Made by a program: the position numbers and the translations under genes. The notes under the pieces were generated by a model, which was given only the letters and a program-made list of their open reading frames with translations, searched no databases and had not been told where the DNA came from. Below are positions 33,701 to 46,590 of a DNA stretch of 64,000 nt, one piece after another. Each line of letters opens with the position of its first letter. Position 1 is the first letter of the stretch. The DNA comes from Iris pallida. Taxonomy: Eukaryota; Streptophyta; Magnoliopsida; Asparagales; Iridaceae. Location of the stretch: NCBI GenBank assembly GCA_029216955.1, contig JANAVB010010791.1, positions 10,988,438 through 11,052,437 of the forward strand. The letters run 5' to 3'.

Positions 33701-35457
33701 CTCAAGCCAACAGGCCACCGACAGTTCTATGGAACTCTACCCAAACCTATGGGTATCAACTTAGTCTGAATAACTAATCGCCATTGTCGACTATACCAAC
33801 AATTGGGAATTTCTCAACTGGTCGTTAGGGTCAAGTCTATCTATCCAGGGTCTTCCTCAAAGAAATAATTCTCACAGAGGCTCAATTCTAGACTTATCCA
33901 ATGATCGACTAAGATCGATCTATCAACATTACGGTCAATTCCTAACCCGACATTGATTCACATCATTCTAATAATCCATCAAGTAAATTTTCAATGATCC
34001 AATTTCTATTCCAATTCCTTTGTACTCACACGAACCCATAAGCCAAGGCCAACTATTCAAGGGTCATTGATTCCGATAGTCTTAACATAACTATGGAATC
34101 ATACTATTCGATCTGTATGACAAAGTCACACCACTAAGTCATAAGCCAGCAAACTATATCCCAATCCAACAGTCACATATACCGACATTATCCAACACGG
34201 TTGTAATTCCTCAATCCCATTCGTTTCTCAATCATCAAAATCTCATACGAACATTCTTAAATCTCATATCGCAAGGGTCGAGTAATTCATTCCATTCAAT
34301 CCGACTATTCATGTATCAACTAATTATTCTCTATGCAACACAAATATTCAGGGTTGCTACTTGTTACTTTTCTAGTACAATTCAATTCCTTATCATTCAT
34401 GCACAGGTACAATGACTATCCTTTGGTGATCAAGATAGGTTAACATCTATTATACCTTACGGTCAAGGCACAAATCTCTAATATTCCTTTGGTTCATCGA
34501 TAATATTTCTAAAACTTTCAGCTACGCAACCAACTTTGTATTAGCCACATTTAATTTACATCCAACCAATCGAAGTCAACATTCAGATGTTCTAAGCCAC
34601 AACATTCTCTAGCCAAATCCATTTACCCATAACATACTAGCTGTCTTACCAGTCTGAGTCATCACTCGACTAAATAATTTCTAACCAAGCCACCAGTTAC
34701 AATTTTTGACAATCTCGCTACTCAATATAACATCTCAGTCAAGGGACATTCGAGTCATCTAGCCACAATACATGACTCCCAGCTAAGTCTCGGCACTACC
34801 CAGTACCCACAGATAGTCTCCTTGCTATCCTATGATAAGGGTCAACACACATCTCGTTCTGAGGTGGTAGAGGCAATATACCACTCAGAAACGAAGCCAT
34901 CCTTAAACCATAAAAATCCAATTCTATTTCGGACATTCGTGATCTACAATGATCACAATACATAGCCAACATCTCGGGGTCTCAATAGCATTGGCCAACA
35001 CACATGAGTCAATTCACCAGTTTTGTTGAATCCATCCATCAATTACCCCATTCATAATTCATTTCCAACATCACATGCAATCTCAACTTGTTACATCATA
35101 CATAGCCACTTTTCTTTTATTTCCACATTCCAAGCAGCATTCACAACATAGCATATTATGACATCGAGTCATTGTTGGGTTATTTGTGTCCAAACCAACA
35201 ACAATCATTCATTCACGGCATCACAATGTATATAGACTTATTGTATGGAACATCCAGTGAGCAGCCAAGAGGGTCAACGAACTTTCAGACACAAACAACA
35301 TAGGATGATTGCAGAACAATGACAACATAATCGCAAAAGCAATCTTTGATTTAATCGCGGAAGCAACGTTGAGTGATCGCGGAAGCAACTTTGGTTAATT
35401 GTCGATGCAACTTTGATTTGAAACGAATCAAAGAAGAGACCAAGGACGTAAAGCCGT
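30786..35457. other. Non-coding interior of family C element
   Basis: About 4.7 kb of CA/TC-rich sequence without a frame that shows domain signatures. The frames present carry no motif and are not conserved in the other C copies. It contains a ~45-base duplicated unit near 31060-31125 (GGTGTTATCATGAAAAGGC type) and the 116-bp duplication. The left part (to about 31870) is also present in C2, and may belong to a longer LTR U3. Confidence 0.5.
32767..32985. repeat. 116-bp tandem duplication inside family C
   Basis: GTCGCAAC at 32767 and 32883 starts two abutting copies sharing ACACATATTTTAGGCGTC and CAAAACATATG. The copies differ at about one base in eight, so the event is old. Confidence 0.8.
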
Positions 35458-35470
35458 GCTCTAATACCAA
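35458..35470 (-). promoter_or_regulatory. Primer-binding site, initiator Met tRNA
   Basis: The minus strand reads TTGGTATTAGAGC two bases inside the LTR edge at 35473. This is the standard TGGTATCAGAGC with one C-to-T change. Confidence 0.8.
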
Positions 35471-35472
35471 TT

Positions 35473-36026
35473 TGTCATGTCCCGATTCATAGAGTCATTT
35501 ATTCACATATTTTATCTCTTAGAATCGATCATCCTCGCTTGGGCGTGATGCCGTACAAGTCTGGTATTGCACTTGTACAAGGCAAAGATGGTACATAATC
35601 GATATCTTCAAATAGGAACACATCGCAGCGACAGAAGCAGACAAATTGAGTTGATAAGGACAAACTTTCTTATTGAATAGAAATACATCAGTTTCTTTGT
35701 AGCAGCGGAGATAAAAGGATAACTTGAAGTCTCACAGAGATATAAAGAACTTTATTCTCTTTATTGATAATTGAAGGAGAGTACAAGACCTGTATTGAAG
35801 CACAATACTTACATCACATCTCACTTTACATTGAAAGCCAACTGATATACAGCTTAAATTTGATACTTGGATACATTGGATTACAACTCGATATACCAAC
35901 TTGGCTTACAACTCACTGGTACAACTGATTACAATGTTCCATACATTATGCCCTTTATAAACAGAAGACATCATCTTGTACAAGGAGAGCTTCTGTATGC
36001 CCAACAAATCTTCGATGTCGCGGAAC
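35473..36026 (-). repeat. Family C 5' LTR, probably truncated
   Basis: TGTCATGTCCCGATTC at the inner edge; collinear with 30225-30785, with about ten bases missing near 35850 and scattered substitutions. Similarity ends at CGGAAC (36026), after which block H begins without a target duplication. Confidence 0.75.
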
Positions 36027-37104
36027 AAGTCTACATGCTCCTAGAGGATACCTATAACTAGTTTATTATCTTTTGACCTCCAAAAATTGGTACTAGACAC
36101 CCAACACCAAAATAAGAGTTTAAATCATAAAAACATGTTTAACCATGGTTTTAACCAAATTAACCATTAAATTCCACTTTTGAAATTTTTGGACTTGGTG
36201 TATGAAAATGGCTAGTTTCCAACAACTAGTTTTGCTCAAAACTCAACCAAATTATTAAGAAAATTATGCCATGGCCTATATCTATAAAAACTCATATAAT
36301 AACATGTTAAATCATGAATAAAGATCATAATTAAATATCAATTTTAAAACTTAAAATTAGCATCTATTTATGTACCAAACTATGCCAAAAATATAATCAA
36401 GAACCTAGTTTAATGGCACACAAACTTCGGGTTTAGATTTGGGCTTATAAATACCATAAATATATGTTAAAATAACCAGATTTAATTCATATATATTCTC
36501 AGATTTAAAGTTGCTAATAAAACTTGCTCTCAAAACTATTCACAATTCTTATCAATGCACATGTTCTTGATTCAACTATTCTTTCACAACTTCTACACAT
36601 GGTTATGATCTATTATTACTACTCATATATGATTAAGATGTGAAATTTATGGGTTTAGAAGATTGGATTGACATTTATTTGATGGTAGATCATGCCATGA
36701 AAAGAATCAAGAAATGGATTTTTGGATTACTTACCAAAAAAAGGCCAAGAAAGGGTTTGGAAGCGATTTCTTGATTTGCCCAACGCGTTCTCCTCCTTAC
36801 ATGCTCTTGATGTTTTCTTCTTGAATTTTGAGATGATGAGGATGATAATGTTGGAGGTGGTTTCTTTTTGTGGAGATGGTAAGGATTTTTAATGGTGGGT
36901 TCTTGGAAAAATTGGAAAAGGAGGTGTTGAGGAGATGAAGAAATGAAACTTAGTGAAGGGGATATGTTTCTTGGTGAAAGAAATATGAATAGAAGAGAGA
37001 GGGGCTATTGTCATGGAGTTCACGAAAAAAAGGAGAGAGAAGTGGTCGACCAAGCAAGGAAGAAAGAAAGAAAAGGAAAGTGAGGGTTAGATTTTATTTA
37101 AAAG

Positions 37105-37109
<5 letters not shown>

Positions 37110-37145
<36 letters not shown>
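37110..37145. repeat. (TA)n microsatellite
   Basis: TA run of about 36 bases in block H. Confidence 0.97.
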
Positions 37146-37147
<2 letters not shown>

Positions 37148-37320
37148 ATTTATATATGTGGATTTAAGTATATATAAGTTGAATATATTAGGATGGAGGA
37201 ATAGGGGCACGCATCCTGGTGGGAAAGGGTCGGCTAATTAGTAGGGAATTTATTAGGAAAGTAGTTAGTTATGTTAGTAAGGTTAGTAAAATAGGTAGTT
37301 TGTTATGGAAAGTGCTATAC

Positions 37321-37321
<1 letters not shown>

Positions 37322-37376
<55 letters not shown>
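37322..37376. repeat. (CA)n microsatellite
   Basis: CA run of about 55 bases in block H. The Thr-His and Cys-Val frames across it are artefacts. Confidence 0.98.
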
Positions 37377-37380
<4 letters not shown>

Positions 37381-37753
37381 TATTTAGATGTACTACATGC
37401 CTATTTGGGTCTAGGTTTGGTTTGGGTGTGTTTGGTGCAACTGAATCACCTAAAAAGTCAAAAATATATAGAAAATATTTATTTAAGTCCTTTGTATGGT
37501 TTAAGCCATAACTTAACTTGTTTCCATATATAGGACATACATGGCTATACCATCCTACCATGGCTAATATGCTAGTCATGGTACACGACTACACTAATCA
37601 TGCCATATTTCCTAATCAACATGCATAACAAAACTTAGCCATGACTAAGCTATATTTATAAGTAATAAAATATTGTTTAAAAATATAAAATAAATCCAAA
37701 AATTATTATTTAGTCCAAGCAAATAATATATAAAAAAATTCTGGGACTACACA

Positions 37754-40542
37754 TTCTATCCACCTTAAAAAAATTCGTCCACGAAATTAATAATAAAAAA
37801 AACAGTAATGAGGTGAATGGGGTTAATTTCCACCGAGGTGGCCTGATTGAAGGGTACGACTTAATCCATAAAATGATTAAGTCAAGAACTTAATTCCTAG
37901 TGTAAACCCCCTAGATTTTTAGAGTTATTTTTTAATATAGTTACTAATAGATATTTTTTCCACTATTATTTTTATCAAAATATACAATTTTTCGTAGCTT
38001 TGGTTTTTGAAGCACAAGAAATGCCAATCTCTAGAAACTTTCTGCATGAGTTTTGATCTATACTAGTTTATCTTTAATTTGATATATCATGTCCCACTCA
38101 AACATGTTCCCTTATATTCTATTTTTATCACACAACTTTCGAGTCAAATTAGGCCAATTTGCTATCTATTGTAAAACTTGTCATACTTTCCAATTTAATT
38201 TCGGGACTCGACATCGATCCAATATATGATTTTGATCTATTTTGAACCTACTACACACACGCCTATTTTGTCCCTCTTAATTGAGTTCTCATGTGCTAAT
38301 TATTTTTAAGTGACACATGAGACCCATTTATAGCCTTTTTGGTGTTCAATTTAATTTGAATAATTGTTTGGACTATAACCTAGTCAACCCAACTTAGTGG
38401 AGCCTACCTAGGATTGCCAAAATCAATTACAAAAATATTTAATTGATTTTTGGGGATTTACTAGCATCCTACATGCATTAAATCTGTGCATCTTTGACTC
38501 AATCTTCCATATTTTTAAATATGAAAACCCACTAAACCTATCTTGCCATATTTGTTGATTAGATGATTAAATCTCTACAAAATCAATTCAAACCTACTCC
38601 ATACAAACCCTATCATATGGAAAAACCAAACCTGATATATATAAACCTCCATGGGCCGGCCATTTCCTCTCCTTATACTAAAACCCTACCCCTTCTCCTA
38701 TTAAGGTCGACGGTCACATGCCTTTGGACGACCACCCCAAAGCCCCTTATACTCAACTTTTATGCACTCCACCACCTCCACGAAGACTCCAAGTGATACC
38801 TTCTTCAACCCTATCAAGCCCTGAAGGAGTTTCGTTAACTTATTTGATCGTTTAGAGGCCGAACTTGATGGTTATTTCTAGTCGTAACAAAAATTCCGAA
38901 ACAAGGTTTGTCATCTCCTAAAATAGGTTTTACAAACTTTTTATTATCTATTTTGCCTGAAACCAAATCTAATGGATATCTCTACATGTCTTCTATGATT
39001 TCCAATTGTTAACTCATTCCACTCCGCTTGTTCGTGGCGTCCGTTGCACTAAAGTTGGTCCAGATTTGACATATTTCGGTGCAAAGATCTTTCCGACGAC
39101 TTTCGAACCCGTTTGATCTCAAAACAATCTTTGGTAGTATCTCTAGCATCACTATTAATCATTTAGTAATGTTTTTTCATTCATATTTGCAAGTATTTCA
39201 TGCGTTTGTGGCATCGTCTCTATGATACTAGTTTTTCGGACACCGAAAAGTCCATCGTAACCAGAGTACTTGATCTGTAAACTTCATAAGAGTTTGATAT
39301 AATTTAAAACTAATTAATTTATATAAAAAATTATATTTTCTCTAATTTATTCTGATTATTTCCAGAATATTTAATTTTTATATGTTTCATATTGCTTCAC
39401 TTCCAAATTGGCCCTATATATGGAATAATTTTGTTGGTAAGTAAATGCATTGATTTGGGTTTGTTTTTCTCAAAATAAATATATATAAAATATATTCAGA
39501 AATTAATGTTTATTTTTCATCAATAAAATTATATATTTTGAAGATTTAAATATTATTTTCTAAAATAACATGGTGCCATATATAGTAGCATTGATGGTAT
39601 ATATAGTTAATGTTAATTTATGGTTGTTGACTAGTTATGCCTATATATAGTATGTGATCCTTGTTGTGTAATTTTGACATCAATTCGTATTATTTCTCAA
39701 ATTACTTATACTTTTTTCATAATTTAAATATGTTAGTTTTATATTATTTGGTTTCGATTTAATTGACAAGTTGGCTTAATAAGTCAATTAGTTAGTATAT
39801 TTATGAGAAGTGTATTTTTCTATAAATATTAGGATTATAAATTATTATTAAATATTTTTAAGAAATGTTCAAGATTTATGATTATTACTTTTAGTTAATA
39901 AAAATACTACTTTTATCTAATTGCATGATTATATGTGTGTGTGTAGAATAGTTAGAGTATATACGTATATATTTACTTGTCTTATAAAAATATATGTACA
40001 AATATTTTTCCAGAAATATTTATTACTATTTTAGAATTTAAATGAATTATTTTCAAATTATAGAATAATATTTTTGTCTTGCTAGTATAATATTATATGA
40101 CTATAGTTGGATAGAAACTAGTTTGGTAGATTATGCCTAAGTAGAGACTATACATGGTAAGTGTATACATAGTATGTGTGAGATTTTTAAGTTAGCATTT
40201 ATTTTAGTTTATTTATATTATTAGGTGTTCGCGATTGTTTGACTACAGTTGGAGTCGGACAGATGATTATTCTATTTTCGAAGTGCCAGGCAAGCAACAA
40301 TGCCTTTGTTTCATGTTTAAATTAAGTTTCTATTTCTATGCTTATTGTTTACAGTTATAGATATGTGCATCCAAGTTTGACTTTGGTGCCATCGATGTTG
40401 CCAACGATGTCTCGGATGTGTGAGTTGACCTAGAGTTGGTAGACTTACCTTTAGTTGTAAAGTTATTGATATAACTTCTATGGCCTTGAAATGTGTTAGT
40501 ATATGACACACGAGTGAGGATTCATATGCATGAGTTGCACAT
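37754..40542 (+). repeat. H internal scrap, then plus-strand LTR-like block I
   Basis: The first few hundred bases follow the H polypurine tract and have no coding sense. From about 38000 the plus strand shows LTR landmarks: a TATA box TATATATAAACC (about 38636-38647), a following C-rich leader, and near 40283 GTGCCAGGCAAGCAAC, the word shared with B1 (CCAGGCGAGTAC) and, complemented, with B2, G1 and G2. The ends are not resolved. No protein-coding signature was seen. Confidence 0.4.
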
Positions 40543-42389
40543 TATCACGACTCGCATCCATTTTTTAGAATACAAGTACGTAGTCAGGTCCAGCCTATGC
40601 CGTAACATCGATGGTAGTACATTGTCTAGGTCTCAATGTCAATCTCAAATATAATAAAATTATATCTAATTGCTCATTCACAATAATTACTTAATTTACA
40701 AAGCCAATAATACAAAAATGTGCTAAATAGATAAATACAACAGGTGTCTACTCTATCCAGAATCTAAGGTCGACCTCCAAGGTCTCTATCTCCGCCAGTG
40801 TGGTCCATCGTGCGAAAGTAGCAAACATGCCAAGTCATCTTCATCGATACAGTCATAAAATGAGCAAAGTACAACCCTATTTTTATGCAACTTAATACAA
40901 AACAAGCTAGACAGTAAAGATGCATTAGAAAATAAAGAAAAAATTTGGTGTAAACTGGAAATGATAAACATGTACAAGAAACTACTAGCAAAAGCATGTA
41001 TGAACAAGACAACTGGAAAACGTGAACAAGTAGAACTAATCAAACAGTGCTTTGAAATACCTTTCGACATGTGAACGGCTGGGCTAATACGACACATCAT
41101 ACGATGTCTATCCACATTTTTGGTACGGCCAACCCATATGTGAGGTGTATGACTTAGCTATCCACATTAAACATTCATTCGGATTTGTTTACATACGTAC
41201 TTAGCATTTTCCCTTTCGACTCAATAAATATTTAATAAACAATTAATGATACAATGACTTATCGTATCGCCATTGTGTTTCAATAGGATACTCAATGAAA
41301 CACAGTAAAAGATAGCATTATGATGTAAGAAGCACATAAAGCAACAGTATACTTGCCTCAGGTTAAGTTGCAGTTGTTGTGTGACTTGATCATATCGGCA
41401 CATAATAGTCGTAGATGTCATAACTATGCAAGATGGCCTCAAATAATAGAACACGTCTCGTTACTGGGTCTGGGACAGTTCGATTAGCCTAGGTTTGATA
41501 TGACCAAGTCAAAATTTGCACGAATTACGATCGTACGACTAGCACGATCAAGATAGAAATTGAGGAAAAATTCATTTAATAAAAGAAACCCTTAATAAGA
41601 AAATATATAGATAATAATCATAATCTATTTAGAAAATATGTTTTGATATTAGAAACTACTAATCAAAATATTTTAAATAAATATTTTAGATACTAAAGAA
41701 AATCATGGGTCAAAATTATAATTTTAGGTGAAAATTGTATTAGAAAACAGCTATAAATGCTATAAAAACACTTTTAAGTAAAAAAAAAAAAAAACCATAC
41801 CATAAAAAATAATATATTTTTGAAACACCAAATAGATTAATATCAATTTACAATATTTATATCAATAAAACCCATGATAATAATAATATTTACAATAGTA
41901 AATACAAAATAACAGCTAACTAGTCACTTAGTTAAATATACTAATTAATCAAAATAATTAATCAATTAAATAATTAAAATTGATAAACTAAATATTTAAA
42001 CAACCCATAAAAACTAATAATAAATATATTTAAAACCTCAACAAAACTCACAAGGACATACATATAGGCCAAATACCAACTAAAACACCCATAAAACCCC
42101 AAACCCAAAATATATTCCTAAGTCCATTAAATTTAACCCATACAAATTAACTGGTTAAACAAAATAAAAACAATAAAACTGGCCTAAAATTTTGGCCCAA
42201 TAAAAGTGAGCCTAAATTCCTATACTAAAACACCATTACCCGGCCCATAGACAAACAAAGAAAAATATTAAAAAATAAAAATAAAAATTATAAAAATAAA
42301 ACAGCTCTAGTCGTTTCTGTTCTTAACAGAACAGAGGAAATTATTTAGGAAAAGAATTGAGAGAATGTGAGCAGGAGATAGAGGAGAAG

Positions 42390-43200
42390 GAAAGTCACCT
42401 GGCAGCTCTCGGTGGTGCACAAAGGCTGCACGGCTCTGCCAAGGTCGATGCGCTCACTGATTTTTGACACGACGGGGAAGAAGGCTCGATGAGGAAACCT
42501 CGACGGAGCGCGCAAGAGCGGTTCGACGGAGGGCAACGGAGGGAACTTGTGACCGGAGGCTCACAGATCTGTCAAGTGCAGGCGACGCTCGACTTCTTAT
42601 GACAGCAGCGAGGAGAGTCGAGAAGAGACGGACGGGCTATCGGGGATGCCAGAGGAAGCAGCAGCTCAGATCCGGCAACTGCTCGCGGTAGCTTCAGATC
42701 TGGAGCGGAGGCACGGACATGAGGAGCACGACGAGGGGATTTAGGGTCTGGGCGGTCTAGGAGCGGATCTAACTATCGACACAGTGGCTGGAAGGTAGAG
42801 GCATTGGTCAAGGTTCGGGTTGGGGTTTTATTTTTTGTGTATTTGGATTAATTCCTCTGAGTCTCTGTGTCTGACTCGGACACGAGATTCTGAACTGATG
42901 TAAAGAATGGGGTAAAAAGCATGATGTAGACAAGGACACAAAAAATACTGGGCCGGACACGGCTGATGCAATATTGGTGATAGTGGACACGAACACCTGG
43001 AACAGAATTGGTGTATTAGCTGTGATTTTGTGATATCAGACATAGTAATAGGGATGGTTGGGGTGGTCATGATGGCAGTGATGGCCGGAGAAGAGGGATA
43101 AGCCGCGGTTCTAATGGGTGGTTGGGAAGTTTTGTTGGTGGCATGGCTAGCGGCACTGACAAGGAGGTCGGGACAGCGAAGACACACGTTTGGCAGAGGA
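42390..43200. other. GC-rich island of LTR G2
   Basis: About 0.8 kb with GATCTG, CGGAGG and GGACACG words in an otherwise AT-rich LTR, placed just downstream of the minus-strand TATA-like box. Frames on both strands are short and without motifs, so I read it as untranslated leader. It corresponds in position to the island of G1. Confidence 0.5.
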
Positions 43201-43270
43201 GAACGGTCGTGGTGATGTTGGCTTGATTGGTTTATAAGAATTGGTGGAGAAAAGTAAAGGAAGCCTCTCG

Positions 43271-43280
43271 TGTATATAGG
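43271..43280 (-). promoter_or_regulatory. TATA-like box of LTR G2
   Basis: Minus strand CCTATATACACGAG; a second candidate (CATATATAGG) lies at 43291-43300. Confidence 0.45.
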
Positions 43281-43794
43281 AGTGGGGTTTCCTATATATG
43301 AATGGATTAGATTTGATCAATCTTCCCATAAATTAATTTAAATAATAATTAAATATAACCAAATCTAAATAAAATACTTGATAACAATAATAAATTTAAA
43401 CAAGTGCTAAGTATTATTAAATAACTTGTAAAAATATTTCTATAAATATCAAACCAATATATATTTATTAGTCAAAGACTAAATCAAATCTAGTTATAAT
43501 ATTTGATAGAAAAATAAATTTGATTAATAACTAATACTAAAAACAAGTTAAACATGGACCGTACATACATCCAAAAACTAAATTAGAATAATTTAGCAAA
43601 TAAATATTTGTAAGTACTTTATAGAACTCAAAGCATACTATGTTTTCCTAACACAAACATTAAAGAAAAATAGTTGACAAATTCATTTGCCAAAAAAATT
43701 ATTTCAAATTTTTTTTTCTAGCTAGAAAGAAAATATCTAAAACTAAATAAAGTAAAAAAATTGAAAAAAAAGATATTGTGGAAGTGAGCTTACA

Positions 43795-44497
43795 AATCTA
43801 CCCACCTTAGAAAAAATTTGTCCTCAAAATTTCAAAGAATACAATTCAGCACGACTAAGAATATAATCAAGAGATAAAATTTCAAATGATACGAATAAGC
43901 ATGACAAGGATATAATTAAGATATGATTCACAATCAAATTAATTAGGCATAATTGCGGATAAGAAAGTGATTTGGCATGATCAATTTATAGTCAAAATGG
44001 TCTAGTCGACAACCAAAATGTTTAAAAATGATTAAAAAATTAAAATTGGTTGGCACGATCGTAGATTCAAAATCTAAGTATGATTATGAATCTAGTAGAA
44101 TAGAATCAAAAAATAGTAATCGGTTCTAAATGATTACTAGGAAGAAGGAAAATAAATGACGATTCTCGAATAGGAAATATAAGAAAGAAGGAAGAACTAC
44201 CAATTAATGGACAAGATTATAATAAGAATTAAGACATCAAATCAATATGTCCGAAGTCATTTAACCGACAATACATGCCTCGTTAGTGTACATCCGGCTG
44301 CAGTAAACTCTCGGTTTAATAACTCAAATAAGAATACGGTATCGAATACTCTATCAACTCTATCCAATATTGACATAATAACTTTAAGATCAAAGTAGGA
44401 CAACTGGACATGTTTTATATTTTTCGATAACCTACGCTTACTTGAAATTACTTCAACTTAGGGACTATGTCTTGCCTGTTTGCTGCTAGCTGCTATG
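43795..44497 (-). other. Internal 3' tail of the G2 element
   Basis: Begins on the minus side of the G2 polypurine tract with the chromovirus-typical TTTTGAGGACAAATTTTTTC, then runs as AT-rich non-coding sequence. I could not find pol residues. It is cut at 44497 by family C copy 2. Confidence 0.4.
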
Positions 44498-45452
44498 TGT
44501 CATGCCCCGATTCGGAGAACCGTTCGTCCTCGCTTTGATTCATGCCGAATCATTAGTCCTCGCTTGGGCATGATGCAGTACAAGTCTGCTATTGTACTTG
44601 TACAAGACAAAGACGGTACATAATTGATAATCTTCAAATAGGAACACATCATAGCGGCAAAAGCAGATAAATTAAAGTTGATGAAGATATTTTTCTCATC
44701 GAATAGAAACACATCACTGATTTATAGCAGGAGAGATAAGAAAATAACTTGAAGTCACACAGAGATATATAAAAATGTATTCTTTTTATTGATAAATAAA
44801 GTAGAGTACAAGACTTGTAATGGAATACAAAGTTTATAACCCATCTCACTTTATATTGATAGCCAACTAAACAAATGTCATAATGTTTACATTTGATACT
44901 CTGATACATTGGATTACGAATCGATATACCGACTTGGCTTACAACTTACTGGTATAACTGATTATAATATTCCATATATTATACCCTTTTGTAGATAGAA
45001 GATATCATGTTTAGCAAGGAGAGCTTCTACATGCCCAACAAATCTTCGATACCGCGGGACCGATCAAGCCAATCTTCGTGTACAGAACTTTCCAAGCACG
45101 AGAACCTAAAAAGAGTGCCCACACCGTGGGTCAGTAAATCATCTATGTATTGGCAAGCAGAATCCTGCCCACTCGCCTAAACCGACACTAAGTGGTCAAT
45201 TATGCAAGATTTTATTAGAAAGATCTTTCTATTTGGGGCCTAACATCAGTTTACAGTTCTTGAACAGAAACATTGAAGTATGTAAACTTGTTATCTCATT
45301 TCTTATGAAAAGGTATCAATAAAGCATACTTGGTGTTATCAAGTTTTAATACTATTTATGTAGAGGCATTATTCAAGCAGGCATTGAGTTAGCATATATC
45401 AAACATGTTATAGTGATTCTCTTAGCAAGGCAACACTTTAGCATATTGTAGT
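44498..45452 (-). repeat. Family C copy 2, left part, up to the element A insertion
   Basis: Starts TGTCATGCCCCGATTC at 44498 and is collinear with 30225 onward. It includes the ~560-base LTR segment and the sequence beyond it (ATCAAGCC, GGGTCAGTAAATCATCTATG), which shows that the latter belongs to the family. It ends with GTAGT (45448-45452), the duplicated target of element A. It contains a short GTCCTCGCTT duplication near 44525-44570. Confidence 0.75.
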
Positions 45453-46059
45453 TGTAATGCCTGTGGTTCGTATTACGTATCTTGGTATACGTATACGTAA
45501 TTTGACCCGTATTGCGTGTCTTCCTGCTTAATTTATTCTAGCATTTTATTAGCTGGGTTATTCTTGGGTTGGTTCGGCTGGCTTGGTTTGCTTTGGTTCA
45601 TCATGAACCAAAGATGAACCCTCCTACCTACTACCACCCTCCTTATTTAATCCACCCTCATTCTCTCTCTTCATTTACTTCTTCTTCTCCACCATTACTT
45701 CTTCAACCACCAGGAGAGTGAGAGAGAAAGCTTAGCCAAGTGCATCTTGCTTCATGGGGGAACTCAAGATTTATTGTTCCATTTTTTTCCTTGCAACATT
45801 CTAAGACTCTTTAGTGCTTGGCATTTTCAATTTCAATGGCTAAACTCTTCTAGATCTAAGTTTATTTTATTTTCGGATTTCTTAGGTTTTGATCTACTTA
45901 GCCTTGTTATTTCTAAGTTTTGATGGATCTATGTTGTAGAGCATTTCATTCTGCCCCAATTCGACCTATAAAAGTTCGGATTTGGACTCCGGATAAAGGG
46001 TTTATGGAGCTTAAAAGTTTGGATTCATTGTGTTCTTCTTCTCGGACCAGTGAAGAAGA

Positions 46060-46590
46060 ATAACAGTACAGCCATATAGCTGTCCTGGCCGTATGGGAAT
46101 ACTTGACCGTATGAGTCTTCATGCGACAAGCATTTCCAGCCGCATAAGGCCATGGGCAGCAATCCAGCCGCATGAGGCCTTGACTTGACTCGGTCGCCTG
46201 GCGCATTAATTCTCAGCCGCATGAAGCTCCTCCACTTCCAGCCGTATAAGAACTTGCCTTTCTAGCCGCATAAAGCCGTATTAAGTCCCAGCTGCATATG
46301 GCCTTGGATCTCATCCGCATGAAGCTCCTGCACTTCCAGCCGCATAAGCACTTACCTTTCTAGCCGCATAAAGCCGCATTAAGTCCCAGCCGTATATGGC
46401 CTTGGATCTCAGCCGCATGAAGCTCCTGCACTTTCAGCCGCATAAGGCCTTGCGATTCCGCTGCTGCATGAGCCCCTCCTTTCTGCAGCCGCATAAGCTC
46501 GAATTCTCGCTGTCGCTTGCGTCGCCCGCTCCCAGCCGTATAGGCGCGCGTGTCTTCTGCCGCATGAACCTAATAACCGCATGACTCCCT
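46060..46590 (+). repeat. CCGCAT motif field, 5' LTR of A
   Basis: More than a dozen CCGCATRA-type words, usually as CAGCCGCATAA or CAGCCGCATGA. A higher-order 98-base unit starting CTCAGCCGCATGAAGCTCC repeats at 46212, 46310 and 46408. The field lies about 400-950 bases downstream of the TATA-like box. The open frame crossing it (MALDLSRMKLLHFQPHKA) is shared by both LTRs only because the DNA is; it has no known relatives that I recognise. Confidence 0.85.

Larger units (their letters stand above)
30225..36026 (-). mobile_element. Family C element: minus-strand, apparently non-coding LTR retroelement
   Basis: Two direct copies (30225-30785 and 35473-36026) of an LTR segment enclose about 4.7 kb with no gag or pol motif on either strand. 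A Met-tRNA primer site lies directly inside the right copy, so the element reads leftward. The left copy continues past 30785 into sequence also seen in the other C copies, so the right (5') LTR is probably truncated at 36026, where sequence switches to block H. A long non-coding internal region with LTRs fits a large retrotransposon derivative that relied on another element's enzymes. Confidence 0.65.
36027..37753 (-). repeat. LTR block H (minus), start at 37753
   Basis: On the minus strand a polypurine stretch (TTTTTTTAAGGTGGATAGAA) ends at 37754 and the LTR starts TGTGTAGTCCCAG, the same edge architecture as A and G2. The block contains TA and CA microsatellites and AT-rich non-coding sequence. 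Its other end abuts family C at 36027 without an LTR terminus, so it looks truncated there. Confidence 0.6.
40543..43794 (-). repeat. LTR G2 (minus), about 3.25 kb
   Basis: Read on the minus strand, a polypurine stretch (CTAAGGTGGGTAGATT) is followed at 43794 by TGTAAGCTCACTTCC. The LTR ends near 40543 with ATGCGAGTCGTGATA, a one-base variant of the TGACA terminus of family B. A TATA-like box lies at 43271-43280, a GC-rich island with GGACACG words downstream of it (42390-43200), and CTTGCCTCAGG near 41355. No target duplication pairs with the left edge, because the right edge leads into internal sequence. Confidence 0.65.

Noticed and set aside
46396..46584. 62-codon frame MALDLSRMKLLHFQPHK shared by both A LTRs
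   Set aside because: Conservation is explained by the LTR duplication and the repeat unit; substitutions between copies change residues freely.
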